Positions 15,679 through 25,340 are shown, counted from the stretch's first letter. The stretch is 62,163 nucleotides of DNA from Mycobacterium sp. GA-1841 (GCF_001954135.1 NZ_MBEQ01000085.1:1-62163); one strand, 5' to 3'. Made by a program: numbers and translations. The notes: generated by a model not told the origin, from the sequence alone.

Positions 15679-18600
15679 GTGCCTTCCGATGAACCAACCG
15701 ACCGTGTTGTGAGCATCGCACGCCTGATCGCCGTCATCGCGGGCATCGCGGGCGTGGTGCTGTGTGCCCTGGTGCCACTGCTGCCCGTCAAGCAGACCAC
15801 CGCGACCATCCAGTGGCCGCAGGGCACCGGCGCCGACGGCAACATCACCGCGGTGACGGCCCCGCTGGTGTCAGGTGCGCCGCTGGCCCTCGACGTCTCC
15901 ATTCCCTGCACCGCGATCGCGACCCTGCCCGCCGCGGGGGGCCTGGTGTTCTCCACCATCCCGCCCGACGGCATCGACGCCAGCCGCAACGGCCTGTTCG
16001 TGCGGGCCAACGCCGAAACCGTGGTGGTCGCCTTCCGCGACTCGGTGGCCGCGGTGGCCCCGCGCGCAGCGATCGCCGCCGGCGGCTGCAGCGCCCTGCA
16101 CCTGTGGGCCAACCTCGGCGGCGTCGGCGCCGACTTCATCGGGCTTCCCGGCGCCACCGGCACGGCGGCCGTCGAGAAGAAACCTCAGGTGGCCGGGCTG
16201 TTCACCGAACTGAAGGTGCCGCCGCAGCCCGGGCTGAGCGCCCGCGTCGACGTCGACACCCGCTTCATCACCTCCCCGACCCCGCTCAAGCTGCTGGTCA
16301 TGGCACTCGGCGTGCTGTGTGTGGTGGCGTCGTTCGCTACCATGGCGGTGCTGGACCGCCGGAGCAGCCACCGGGTACGCCATGCGTGGCGCCGCTTCAT
16401 CAAGGTGCCGGTCGCGACCTGGATCGCCGACATCGGCGTCATCGGTGGTCTGCTGGTCTGGCACCTCATCGGCGCCATCTCGTCGGACGACGGCTACAAC
16501 CTGACCATCGCGCGGGTGTCGGCCGACGCCGGCTATACCGCAAACTACTTCCGTTACTTCGGCGCCAGCGAGGCCCCGTTCGACTGGTACCAGTCGGTGC
16601 TGGCCCACTTCGCCGCGATCAGCACCGCGAGCGTGTGGATGCGGGTGCCGGCCACGCTGGCCGCGATCGGAACCTGGTTGCTGCTCAGCCGTTGGGTGCT
16701 GCCGCGGCTCGGGCACCGGGTGGCGCGCAACCGCGTCACCATGTGGACCGCGGGGGCAGTGTTCCTGGCCGCCTGGCTGCCGTTCAACAACGGCCTGCGT
16801 CCCGAACCGCTGATCGCCTTCGGTGTCCTGGCCGTGTGGGCGTTGGTCGAGCACACCATCGCCACCCGCCGCCTGTGGCCGACCTGTCTGGCCATCGTCG
16901 TCGCGGCCCTGAGCGTCACCCTGGCCCCACAAGGCCTGATTGCGCTGGCTCCCCTGCTGATCGGGGCGCGTGCGGTGCTCGGTGTGATCCGCAGCCGGCG
17001 CATCGGCCTGCCCGCATTGGCCGCATTGGCCGGCTCGGCCGCCCTCGTGTTCGTCGTGGTGTTCCGGGACCAGACCCTGGCCACCGTCGCCGAATCAGCC
17101 CGGATCAAGTACACCGTCGGCCCGACCATCTCCTGGTACCAGGAATTCCTGCGGTACTACTTCCTCACCGTCGAGGACAGCGTGGACAGCTCGCTGACCC
17201 GCCGGTTCGCCGTCCTGATCATGCTGCTGTGCCTGTTCGGCATGATCACGGTACTGCTGCGCAAGGGTCTGGTGCCCGGGTTGGCCAGCGGTCCGGTCTG
17301 GCGGCTGCTGGGCACCACCGCAGCCGGACTGCTGCTCTTGACCTTCACCCCGACCAAATGGGCCGTGCAGTTCGGCGCCTTCGCCGGGCTGGCCGGCGCG
17401 CTCGGCGCGGTCACGGCGTTCGCCTTCGCCCTGGTCGGCCTGCACAGCCGACGCAACCTGGCGCTCTACGTCACCGCGCTGCTGTTCGTCCTGGCCTGGG
17501 CCACCTCCGGCACCAACGGCTGGTTCTACATCGGCAACTACGGGGTGCCCTGGTTCGACCGGCAGCCCGTGCTCGCCGGACAACCGGTCACCACGATGTT
17601 CCTCTTCCTGGCGATCATCACCGCGGTCCTGGCCGGCTGGCTGCACTTCCGCATCGACTACGCCGGGCACACCGAGGTGGCCAACACCCGGCGCAACCGG
17701 GTACTGGCCTCCACGCCGCTGCTGGTGGTCGCCGTCATCATGGTGGTGCTCGAGGTCGGATCGATGGCCAAGGGCTTCGTCCAGCGCTACCCCGTCTACA
17801 CCACCGCGGCGGCCAACGTACGCGCGTTGAGCTCCGGGCTGTCGTCGGACAGCTGCGCCATGGCCGACGATGTGTTGGTCGAGGCGGACACGAATGCCGG
17901 GATGCTGCAACCGGTTCCGGGCCAGACCTACGGTGAGTACGGCCCACTGGGCGGCGCCAACCCCGTCGGTTTCACCCCCAACGGAATCAGCGACACCCTC
18001 GAGCCGCCCAAACCGGTGGTGGCCAACCCGGGCACCGTCAACTCCGACGGCTCACCCAACAAACCCAACGTCGGCATCGCCTATGCCGCGGGCACCGGCG
18101 GCGGATACGGACCCGTCGGCGTCAACGGCTCCCGGGTGTTCCTGCCGTTCGGTCTGGACCCGGCGCGCACGCCGGTGATGGGCAGCTACAAAGAGAACAC
18201 CCTGGCGGCCAAGGCCACCTCGGCCTGGTACCAACTGCCGCCCCGCACCCCGGACCGCCCGCTGGTCACGGTCGCCGCGGCCGGCGCCATCTGGTACTAC
18301 GACGAGGAACACGAGTTCCACTACGGCCAGTCCCTGAAACTGCAGTGGGGCGTGCACCGTCCCGACGGCAGCTTCCAGGCCCTGGACTCGGTTCAGCCGA
18401 TCGACGTGTTCGCCCAATACGCCTGGCGCAACCTGCGTTTCCCGCTGGCCTGGGCGCCGCCGGAGGCCAACGTGGCCCGCATCGTCGCCGACGATCCGAA
18501 CTTGTCCGATGACCAGTGGTTCGGCTTCACCCCGCCGCGCGTGCCGACCCTGCAGACCGCACAGGAGTTCCTGGGATCGCAGACCCCGGTGCTGATGGAC

Positions 18601-18945
18601 ATCGCGACCGCCGCGAACTTCCCGTGCCAGCGCCCCTTCTCCGAACATCTCGGGGTGGCCGAGCTGCCGGAGTACCGCATCCTTCCCAACGTCAAGCAAG
18701 TGGTGGTGTCGTCGAACATGTGGCAGTCCGCCCAGAAGGGTGGCCCCTTCCTCTTCATCCAGGCGCTGCTGCGCACGTCGACGATCCCGACGTATCTGCG
18801 CGACGACTGGTACCGGGACTGGGGCTCGATCGAGAAATACGACCCGGTGGTGCCGCCCGGCCAGGCGCCCGTCGCCAACATCGATGAAGGAACTCAGCGA
18901 GTGTTCGGCTTCAGCCGGCCCGGACCGATCCGGGCCCTGCCATGA
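15679..18945 (+). CDS. embA: Arabinosyltransferase EmbA
   Basis: EmbA works with EmbB as a heterodimer that forms the alpha(1-3)-branched arabinan of arabinogalactan. The 1088-residue product has the Emb layout: N-terminal helix (IARLIAVIAGIAGVVL), first periplasmic domain with KPQVAGLFTELKV, catalytic loop D270-D271 in ISSDDGYNLTIARV, a run of helices including FTPTKWAVQFGAFAGLAGA, and a C-terminal carbohydrate-binding domain with NGSRVFLPFGLDP and WYRDWGSIEKYDP. EmbA is recognised by its end GRPGPIRALP-type tail (here SRPGPIRALP). The GTG at 15679 is next to a -10-like TAACAT. Its stop overlaps the embB ATG in ATGA, so the partners are translationally coupled. Confidence 0.96.
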   Translation: MPSDEPTDRVVSIARLIAVIAGIAGVVLCALVPLLPVKQTTATIQWPQGTGADGNITAVTAPLVSGAPLALDVSIPCTAIATLPAAGGLVFSTIPPDGIDASRNGLFVRANAETVVVAFRDSVAAVAPRAAIAAGGCSALHLWANLGGVGADFIGLPGATGTAAVEKKPQVAGLFTELKVPPQPGLSARVDVDTRFITSPTPLKLLVMALGVLCVVASFATMAVLDRRSSHRVRHAWRRFIKVPVATWIADIGVIGGLLVWHLIGAISSDDGYNLTIARVSADAGYTANYFRYFGASEAPFDWYQSVLAHFAAISTASVWMRVPATLAAIGTWLLLSRWVLPRLGHRVARNRVTMWTAGAVFLAAWLPFNNGLRPEPLIAFGVLAVWALVEHTIATRRLWPTCLAIVVAALSVTLAPQGLIALAPLLIGARAVLGVIRSRRIGLPALAALAGSAALVFVVVFRDQTLATVAESARIKYTVGPTISWYQEFLRYYFLTVEDSVDSSLTRRFAVLIMLLCLFGMITVLLRKGLVPGLASGPVWRLLGTTAAGLLLLTFTPTKWAVQFGAFAGLAGALGAVTAFAFALVGLHSRRNLALYVTALLFVLAWATSGTNGWFYIGNYGVPWFDRQPVLAGQPVTTMFLFLAIITAVLAGWLHFRIDYAGHTEVANTRRNRVLASTPLLVVAVIMVVLEVGSMAKGFVQRYPVYTTAAANVRALSSGLSSDSCAMADDVLVEADTNAGMLQPVPGQTYGEYGPLGGANPVGFTPNGISDTLEPPKPVVANPGTVNSDGSPNKPNVGIAYAAGTGGGYGPVGVNGSRVFLPFGLDPARTPVMGSYKENTLAAKATSAWYQLPPRTPDRPLVTVAAAGAIWYYDEEHEFHYGQSLKLQWGVHRPDGSFQALDSVQPIDVFAQYAWRNLRFPLAWAPPEANVARIVADDPNLSDDQWFGFTPPRVPTLQTAQEFLGSQTPVLMDIATAANFPCQRPFSEHLGVAELPEYRILPNVKQVVVSSNMWQSAQKGGPFLFIQALLRTSTIPTYLRDDWYRDWGSIEKYDPVVPPGQAPVANIDEGTQRVFGFSRPGPIRALP

Positions 18946-21900
18946 CCACCACCGTGCGTGAACATCGCGCCGACAAGGACGTGAAGGTGGCCCGCTGGGT
19001 CGCGATGATCGCCGGGCTCATCGGCTTCCTGTGCGCGGCGGCCACGCCGCTGCTGCCGGTGGTCCAGACCACTGCGACGCTCAACTGGCCGCAAGCCGGT
19101 CAGTTGAACAACGTCACCGCACCGCTGATCGCCCAGACCCCGGTCACCATGTCGGTCACGGTGCCGTGTGAGGTGATCCGGTCGGTTCCGCCCGAGGGCG
19201 CCATGGTGCTGGGCACCGCGCCCAAGGAAGGCCGGCAGGCCGCGCTCAACGCGCTGTTCGTCAACGTCAACAGCAAGCGCGTCGACATCACCGACCGCAA
19301 CGTGGTGATCGCCAGCGTGCCGCGCGAGAAAGCCGCCGCGTGTGACCGCGTCGAGATCACCTCGTCGGACGAAGGCACCTTCGCCACGTTCGTCGGGTTG
19401 ACCGACAAGGACGGCAAGGAGCTACGCACCGGATTCGCCGACCCGAACCTGCGGCCGCAGATCGTCGGCGTCTTCACCGAACTGAGCGGCCCAGCGCCAC
19501 AAGGTCTTTCCCTTTCGGCGACACTCGACACCCGGTTCACCTCCAAACCCACCGTCCTGAAGCTGCTGGCGATCCTGCTCGGGATCGCCACCACCGTGAT
19601 CGCGGTGCTGGCGTTGTGGCGCCTCGACCGGCTCGACGGCCGACGGATGCATCGCGTGATTCCCACGCGCTGGCGCACGTTCAGCGCGGTCGACGTGGTG
19701 GTGATCGGCGCATTCCTGCTGTGGCACATCATCGGCGCGAACTCGTCCGATGACGGCTACCAGCTGCAGATGGCTCGGGTGGCCGACCACGCCGGCTACA
19801 TGTCGAACTACTTCCGGTGGTTCGGCAGCCCGGAGGATCCGTTCGGCTGGTACTACAACGTGCTGGCGCTGATGACCCATGTCAGTGACGCCAGCATCTG
19901 GATGCGACTGCCTGACCTGGTGTGCGGCGTCGTGTGCTGGCTGCTGCTGTCCCGCGAGGTGCTGCCGCGCCTCGGGCCCGCGGTGATCGCCTCGAAACCC
20001 GCGTTGTGGGCCGCCGGCCTGGTGCTGTTGGCGGCCTGGATGCCGTTCAACAACGGCCTGCGTCCGGAGGGCCAGATCGCCACCGGCGCCCTGATCACCT
20101 ACGTACTGATCGAACGGGCCATCATCTCCGGCCGGCTGACTCCGGCGGCGCTGGCGATCATCTCGGCGGCCTTCACCCTCGGTATCCAGCCGACCGGCCT
20201 AATCGCCGTCGCCGCGCTGGTGGCCGGTGGACGCCCGATCCTGCGCATCCTGGTGCGTCGCGGGCGCGTCCTCGGCGTGTGGCCGCTGGTGCTGCCACTG
20301 CTGGCCGCAGGCACGGTGATCCTGTGTGTGGTGTTCGCCGACCAGACGTTCGCCACCGTGTTGGAAGCCACCAGGATTCGCACCGCGATCGGGCCCGCGC
20401 AGGAGTGGTACACCGAGAACCTGCGCTACTACTACCTGATCCTGCCCACCGTGGACGGCTCGCTGTCCCGCCGGTTCGGCTTCATCATCACCGCGCTGAG
20501 CCTGTTCGCCTCGCTGTTCATCATGTTGCGGCGCAAGCGCGTTCCCGGTGTGGCCCGCGGCCCGGTGTGGCGACTGATGGGCATCATCTTCGCCACGATC
20601 TTCTTCCTGCAGTTCGCCCCCACCAAGTGGGTGCACCACTTCGGCCTGTTCGCCGCTGTGGGTGCCGCGATGGCCGCCGTGGTCACCGTGCTGGCCGGGC
20701 CTGCGGTGCTGCGTTCGGCACGCAACCGGATGGCCTTCGCCTCCGCCGTGCTCTTCGTGCTGGCGCTGTGCTTCGCCAGCACCAACGGCTGGTGGTACGT
20801 GTCCAGCTACGGTGTGCCGTTCAACAACGACAAGCCCAACATCGGCGGAATCACCGTCAGCGCAATCTTCTTCACGCTGTGCGTGATCGCCGCGCTGTGG
20901 GCCTACTGGCTGCACCTGCGGCCCTCGGCCGAGGGCCGGTTGACGCGGACTCTGACCGCTGCCCCGGTGCCGCTTGCTGCCGGGCTCATGGTGGTGGTGT
21001 TCGTCGGTTCGATGCTCTACGGGGTGGTGCGCCAGGAGGGCACCTACTCCAACGCGTCGTCGAACCTGCGGGCCTTCGCCGGTGGCTGCGGGTTGGCCGA
21101 CGACGTGCTCGTAGAACCGGACACCAACGCCGGTTTCCTCACTCCCGTCCCGGGCGAATACGGTCCGCTGGGACCGCTGGGCGGTACCGCACCGACCGGG
21201 TTCACCCCCAACGGCGTTCCGGATCACATTGTCGCCGAGGCGATCCGGATCACCGTGCCGATGCCGGGCATCGACGCCGACTGGGATGCACCGGTCGAGC
21301 TGAAGACTCCGGGCGTCAACGGGTCGACCGTTCCGCTGCCCTACGGGCTGGACCCGAACCGGGTGCCGCTGGCCGGCAGCTATGTCGAGGGACCGGCACA
21401 GCAGGTCAGCAAGCTGGCCTCGGCCTGGTATGAACTGCCCGCCCGCGACGACGCCCACCCGCTGGTCGTCGTCACCGCGGCCGGGACCATCACCGGCAAC
21501 AGCATCTTCAACGGCCGTACCGAAGGCCAGGCCGTCGAGTTGGAGTACGGGCGGACCGGACCCGACGGCGCTCCGGTGCCGGCCGGCCGAGTGGTGCCCT
21601 ACGACCTGGGCCCCCTCCCGTCGTGGCGCAACCTGCGGTTCGATCGCGACGAGATCCCCGCCGACGCAACGTATGTCCGCGTCATCGCTGACGATCTGTC
21701 GTTGAGTCTCGGCGACTGGGTCGCGGTCACGCCGCCGCGGGTGCCCGAGGTCAAGACCGTGCAGGAGTACGTCGGCTCCGAGCAGCCGGTGTTGATGGAC
21801 TGGGCGGTGGGCATGGCCTTCCCGTGCCAGCAGCCCATGCTGCACGCCAACGGCGTCACCGAGGTGCCGAAGTTCCGCATCACCCCGGACTACAACGCCA

Positions 21901-22136
21901 AGATGAAGGACACCGACACCTGGGAGGACGGCATCAACGGCGGCCTGCTGGGCATCAGTGACCTGTTGTTGCGCCAGCATGTGATGGCCACCTACCTGAA
22001 CAAGGACTGGGGCCGGGACTGGGGCTCGCTGCGTAAGTTCGACACCATCGTCGACGCGACACCGGCCGAGATCGAGCTCGGCACCGCAACGCATTCCGGG
22101 CTCTACAAGGCAGGGAAGATCCGCATCAAGCCGTAG
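18942..22136 (+). CDS. embB: Arabinosyltransferase EmbB, main ethambutol target
   Basis: EmbB is the EmbA partner and the principal ethambutol target. The 1064-residue product has the catalytic pair D270-D271 and the ethambutol-resistance-determining loop SSDDGYQLQMARVADHAG. M277 corresponds to M. tuberculosis M306. Positions equivalent to 303-305 are Q274-L275-Q276 instead of Ile-Leu-Gly. After the membrane helices, the C-terminal domain carries NGSTVPLPYGLDP, AWYELPARDD and WGRDWGSLRKFDT, ending GKIRIKP. The ATG overlaps the embA stop by 4 nt. A TetR gene starts 9 nt after the stop and is probably on the same mRNA. Confidence 0.97.
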   Translation: MTTTVREHRADKDVKVARWVAMIAGLIGFLCAAATPLLPVVQTTATLNWPQAGQLNNVTAPLIAQTPVTMSVTVPCEVIRSVPPEGAMVLGTAPKEGRQAALNALFVNVNSKRVDITDRNVVIASVPREKAAACDRVEITSSDEGTFATFVGLTDKDGKELRTGFADPNLRPQIVGVFTELSGPAPQGLSLSATLDTRFTSKPTVLKLLAILLGIATTVIAVLALWRLDRLDGRRMHRVIPTRWRTFSAVDVVVIGAFLLWHIIGANSSDDGYQLQMARVADHAGYMSNYFRWFGSPEDPFGWYYNVLALMTHVSDASIWMRLPDLVCGVVCWLLLSREVLPRLGPAVIASKPALWAAGLVLLAAWMPFNNGLRPEGQIATGALITYVLIERAIISGRLTPAALAIISAAFTLGIQPTGLIAVAALVAGGRPILRILVRRGRVLGVWPLVLPLLAAGTVILCVVFADQTFATVLEATRIRTAIGPAQEWYTENLRYYYLILPTVDGSLSRRFGFIITALSLFASLFIMLRRKRVPGVARGPVWRLMGIIFATIFFLQFAPTKWVHHFGLFAAVGAAMAAVVTVLAGPAVLRSARNRMAFASAVLFVLALCFASTNGWWYVSSYGVPFNNDKPNIGGITVSAIFFTLCVIAALWAYWLHLRPSAEGRLTRTLTAAPVPLAAGLMVVVFVGSMLYGVVRQEGTYSNASSNLRAFAGGCGLADDVLVEPDTNAGFLTPVPGEYGPLGPLGGTAPTGFTPNGVPDHIVAEAIRITVPMPGIDADWDAPVELKTPGVNGSTVPLPYGLDPNRVPLAGSYVEGPAQQVSKLASAWYELPARDDAHPLVVVTAAGTITGNSIFNGRTEGQAVELEYGRTGPDGAPVPAGRVVPYDLGPLPSWRNLRFDRDEIPADATYVRVIADDLSLSLGDWVAVTPPRVPEVKTVQEYVGSEQPVLMDWAVGMAFPCQQPMLHANGVTEVPKFRITPDYNAKMKDTDTWEDGINGGLLGISDLLLRQHVMATYLNKDWGRDWGSLRKFDTIVDATPAEIELGTATHSGLYKAGKIRIKP

Positions 22137-22145
22137 GACGAGCAG

Positions 22146-22832
22146 GTGACCGAACCCGAACAGATCCGCGAGCTCAGCAGGGACGACGCCCTCGGCGCAC
22201 TGCCGCGGCACCGGCACCGGTTGTCCCGGGCCGAGGTACGTCATTCCCAGGAGACGCGGGTACGGGTGGCCACCGTCGAAGTGGTTGCCGAGCGCGGCTA
22301 TGCCGGCGCAAGCGTGCGCGAAATCGCCACTCGCGCCGGTATATCCACCAAGACGTTCTACGAGTTGTACCCGGACAAGGAGGCCGCTTTCCTGGCCACC
22401 TACGCCGCGGTCGACATCGTCGTGGAAAGGATGCGGGAGGCCGCCGCGGCGGCCACGTCAGCGGTCGGGGTGATCGAGGCCGGACTGAAAACCTATCTGG
22501 GCACCCTCGCGGCCAATCCGGCGTTCACCCAGAGCCTGGTGGTGGAAGCCGTGGCATCCACCGACCGGATCCGTGAGCGCCGGACCCAAGGCCTGCGCGA
22601 CTTCACCGCAGGCATGGTCGAGGGCTTGCGCCGGATCCGCGGGCCCGGCGGGCCCGACCCGATGCCGACGCCAGACGACCAGATCCTGTTGATCGGCGCC
22701 CTCGGCGCGGTCAACGAGCTGGTGGTCCAGCACCTGGGCTCCGCGTCCGCGTCGACGTTGCTCGACATCACCTCACCTGCACTGGAGCTGCTGAGTCGGA
22801 TGGTTTTGACCGTCGACGAGCGCACCGGCTGA
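22146..22832 (+). CDS. TetR/AcrR-family regulator
   Basis: A 228-residue regulator with an N-terminal TetR DNA-binding domain at about 36-82. The recognition helix region reads VREIATRAGISTKTFYELYPDKEAAFL, a canonical TetR helix-turn-helix. The C-terminal helical ligand domain is not specific to a known subgroup. A GTG at 22146 with GGACGAG upstream starts it 9 nt after embB, so it can be read from the emb mRNA. Downstream lies a promoter with a near-palindrome and the mpaB gene; the closeness suggests that this protein represses mpaB. M. tuberculosis has no TetR gene here (Rv3796 follows embB). Confidence 0.82.
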   Translation: MTEPEQIRELSRDDALGALPRHRHRLSRAEVRHSQETRVRVATVEVVAERGYAGASVREIATRAGISTKTFYELYPDKEAAFLATYAAVDIVVERMREAAAAATSAVGVIEAGLKTYLGTLAANPAFTQSLVVEAVASTDRIRERRTQGLRDFTAGMVEGLRRIRGPGGPDPMPTPDDQILLIGALGAVNELVVQHLGSASASTLLDITSPALELLSRMVLTVDERTG

Positions 22833-22842
22833 CCGCCGCCAT

Positions 22843-22905
22843 TTGACCGCACCGGCCATCGCGGTGCTATCGTCGCGCCAGAATGAGAAGACGGTCGTTT
22901 TCTCA
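22843..22905 (+). promoter_or_regulatory. mpaB promoter with TetR-type operator
   Basis: TTGACC at 22843-22848 and TATCGT at 22868-22873 form a candidate promoter with a 19-bp spacer. Immediately downstream, 22884-22905 is a 22-bp near-palindrome (18 of 22 positions self-complementary) with arms TGAGAA and TTCTCA around GACGGTCGTT. Its place at about +4 to +25 suits repression. A TetR-family gene ends 11 nt before the promoter. Confidence 0.6.
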
Positions 22906-22937
22906 CTAGCTGGCCGATCGCAATGAGGAGTTCTGTC

Positions 22938-23915
22938 GTGACACAACTGCCCGATGTCGACCCGGAAACCCGTCGCCCCGACGTCACGTCGGCCGGGACA
23001 GCCGACGACCCACTGGCGCCGGGGACAGTCGGTGAATGGGTGTGCGCACACCCATTGGTGCTGCTCTACGCAAATGTCCCGGCACTGATCATGCCGACGC
23101 TGTACCCCAGGATCGCGCATGTGCTCAGCGAGAAGGACCGCGCACTCAATGGCACCGAAGACCTGCCCACCCTGCAGGCCGCGTCTCGACGCCTGATCAG
23201 CACCTACGAAATGGTGATGGGCATCGTGTTCGCCGGCCCCGAGGGCGATGACGTGGCACACGGGTTGCACGAGCTGCACCGCCCGATCGCCGGTTCCATG
23301 CCCGACGGCAGCTCCTATCACGCCTGGAACAAGGACATGTGGAACTGGACCTGGGGTTCGATCCTCAAGGGCGGCTTGGACATTGCCGACAAGTTCGGGC
23401 TCTTCCGCGACAACCGGGAACGCGAGGAGGCCTACCGTGGCCTCAACGAGGTGGGACGCCGATTCGGAGTACGCAGCCTGCCCGACACCTACGACGGCTT
23501 CGTCGCCTACTGGGAGCCCATCGTCGAGGACACCCTGCAGGTCAATCCTCAGGTCCAGTTCATCGTCGACCACGCGCTGTATCCACCGAAGCCACGCGGC
23601 TGGGGTCTGGTGCCGATGCCGTTGTGGCGCTTGATCTCCCTGCCGTTGACACGCAGCCTCCGGGTCGGGGTGCTGGCCGGGGTGCCGGAGAAGTTTCACG
23701 CCCAGATGGGATTGCGGACCACCCGCCTCGATCTCATCGAACGCCGGCTGCACGGGGCGTTCTGGCGAGCCGTGCCCCGATCGGTCTCCGGACGGTTCGG
23801 GCCGGCCTACTTCACTCTGCGACGGCGCTTCGGCCAGCCTGGTTGGCGCACGCACTATTCCCGCGAGCAGCTCGAAGCCCACCGGGCCGAGGCAGACCGC
23901 CTCCGGTTGGCCTAG
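22938..23915 (+). CDS. MpaB-type oxygenase (DUF2236, latex-clearing-protein-like)
   Basis: A 325-residue helical protein of the ER-bound oxygenase mpaB/DUF2236 family, whose characterised relatives include the rubber oxygenase Lcp and the fungal MpaB that cleaves a farnesyl chain. Recognisable parts are the MVMGIVFAGPEGDDVAHGLHELH stretch split around the family helix, YHAWNKDMWNWTWGS and the C-terminal ARG-rich FTLRRRFGQPGW segment. Haem-b oxygenation of an isoprenoid or lipid is a family inference. The GTG at 22938 is preferred over an ATG at 22923 because GAGGAG sits 7 nt upstream of it and contains part of the earlier ATG's codons. The product is probably repressed by the upstream TetR protein. 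The stop is 9 nt from that of the convergent oxidoreductase. Confidence 0.8.
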   Translation: MTQLPDVDPETRRPDVTSAGTADDPLAPGTVGEWVCAHPLVLLYANVPALIMPTLYPRIAHVLSEKDRALNGTEDLPTLQAASRRLISTYEMVMGIVFAGPEGDDVAHGLHELHRPIAGSMPDGSSYHAWNKDMWNWTWGSILKGGLDIADKFGLFRDNREREEAYRGLNEVGRRFGVRSLPDTYDGFVAYWEPIVEDTLQVNPQVQFIVDHALYPPKPRGWGLVPMPLWRLISLPLTRSLRVGVLAGVPEKFHAQMGLRTTRLDLIERRLHGAFWRAVPRSVSGRFGPAYFTLRRRFGQPGWRTHYSREQLEAHRAEADRLRLA

Positions 23916-23924
23916 GAGCGACGC

Positions 23925-25340
23925 TCAGCCGCGGTTGCGCAGCTGCGCGAGCGCGCGGTTCGCCGCATTGGCGCCGCACATGCCGTGCGCCCCGGGACCG
24001 GGCGGCGTGGCCGCCGAGCAGATGTACATGCCGGGGACGCCGACGTCATAGGGCGCCAACGTGGGCCGGGGACCGAACACCAGCTGGCGGATGTCCTTGG
24101 CGCCGGTGCAGATGTCGCCGCCGACGTAGTTCGGGTTGTACACCGAAAGCTCGGTGGTCGAGCGCACTGCGGTGCCGACGATCCGGTCGGCGAATCCCGG
24201 CGCGAACCGCTCGAACTGGCCGATGATGGCTTCGGTGGCGTCGCCGGTATAACCGTGCGGCACATGGGCATAGGCGTAGATCGGATTGATCTCACCGGCC
24301 GATCGTCCTGGATCGGCCACATACTGCTGACCCACCAGGACGAAGGGCCGACGCGGCATGCGCCCGGCCTGGATTTCCCGTTCGGTGGCCGCAATCTCGT
24401 CGAAGTCGCCGCCCAGATGGACGGTGCCGGCCCGGGCCACGGCGGGGTTCGCCCACGGCACCGGGCCGCGAATCGCGAAGTCGACCTTGAATGCCCCTGG
24501 GCCGTAACGGAATCGGCGGTAGCCCCGGGCCACCCGCCGCGGCAGCCGGTCACCGAGGAGGTCGGCGACCGCGGTCGGGGTGAGATCGAACATGGTGATG
24601 TCGGCCTGAGGCAACTGCTCGGCTGTGGTGATCGCGGTGCCGGTCTGTATCTTGCCGCCGAGCTCGGCCAGAACCGACGCCAACGCATCGGTGATCGACT
24701 GCGACCCACCTTCGGCGACGGCCCAACCATGGCGGTGACCGGCGGTCAGGACGCCCAGGCCGATCGCCGAGGTCATCGGGTAATGCAACGGCCGGAACGT
24801 ATGGGCGGCGACACCGCCGAACAACGCCCGGGCGGCCGGCGTCCTGAAGATGCGCGCGAACACCGCGGCCGGCAGCACAGTGGGTGCACCAAACCGGGCC
24901 AATGCCAACGGGTGTGACGGGATGCGCAGCAGAGGCCCCATGACATCGTCGGCGAGTGTGTCGAAACGTGCGGCGGGCCCACCGAACACCGCCCGCCAGC
25001 GCGGTCCGTCCGCACCGAGCCCGGCCGCGGTCTGCTCGACACTGCGGTACAGCAGGCCGGCGTCACCGTCGTCCAGCGGATGGGCACAGTCGATTTCGGG
25101 CAGGCACCAACGCAGTCCGTGCCGCTCGAGGTCGAGGCCGGCGAGAAAGGCCGAGGCGACGGCCATGGGGTGAATCGCCGCGCAATGGTCGACGACGACG
25201 CCGTGGAGAGTCCCGGAGCGAACGCCGCCGCCGATCTCGTCGGCGGCCTCCAACACCGTGACCTCGTGGCCCGCCCGGGCCAACACGATGGCGGCCGCGA
25301 GCCCGTTGGGTCCACTGCCCACCACCACTGCCGTGCCCAT
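23925..25340 (-). CDS. FAD-dependent oxidoreductase, phytoene-desaturase (CrtI)-like
   Basis: A 471-residue flavoprotein. It starts with the dinucleotide-binding motif GSGPNGLAAAIVLARAGH (about 8-25) and the ribose-binding glutamate in VLEAADEIGGG, and ends with the family's second FAD-contacting segment, GMYICSAATPPGPGAHGMCG, followed by an Asn/Ala helix. This is the architecture of CrtI/CrtO-type desaturases and related amine-oxidase-like proteins common in mycobacteria; the substrate is unknown. The ATG at 25340 is preferred to a GTG at 25355; GGGGG lies upstream and a TAAGCT -10 (complement of 25360-25365) further up. It converges with mpaB, so the two may be functionally linked only by position. 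Confidence 0.82.
   Translation of the reverse strand: MGTAVVVGSGPNGLAAAIVLARAGHEVTVLEAADEIGGGVRSGTLHGVVVDHCAAIHPMAVASAFLAGLDLERHGLRWCLPEIDCAHPLDDGDAGLLYRSVEQTAAGLGADGPRWRAVFGGPAARFDTLADDVMGPLLRIPSHPLALARFGAPTVLPAAVFARIFRTPAARALFGGVAAHTFRPLHYPMTSAIGLGVLTAGHRHGWAVAEGGSQSITDALASVLAELGGKIQTGTAITTAEQLPQADITMFDLTPTAVADLLGDRLPRRVARGYRRFRYGPGAFKVDFAIRGPVPWANPAVARAGTVHLGGDFDEIAATEREIQAGRMPRRPFVLVGQQYVADPGRSAGEINPIYAYAHVPHGYTGDATEAIIGQFERFAPGFADRIVGTAVRSTTELSVYNPNYVGGDICTGAKDIRQLVFGPRPTLAPYDVGVPGMYICSAATPPGPGAHGMCGANAANRALAQLRNRG

Noticed and set aside
20199..22244. Minus-strand open frame of 681 codons antisense to embB
   Set aside because: Repetitive Gly/His/Arg composition and no family resemblance; embB is certain.
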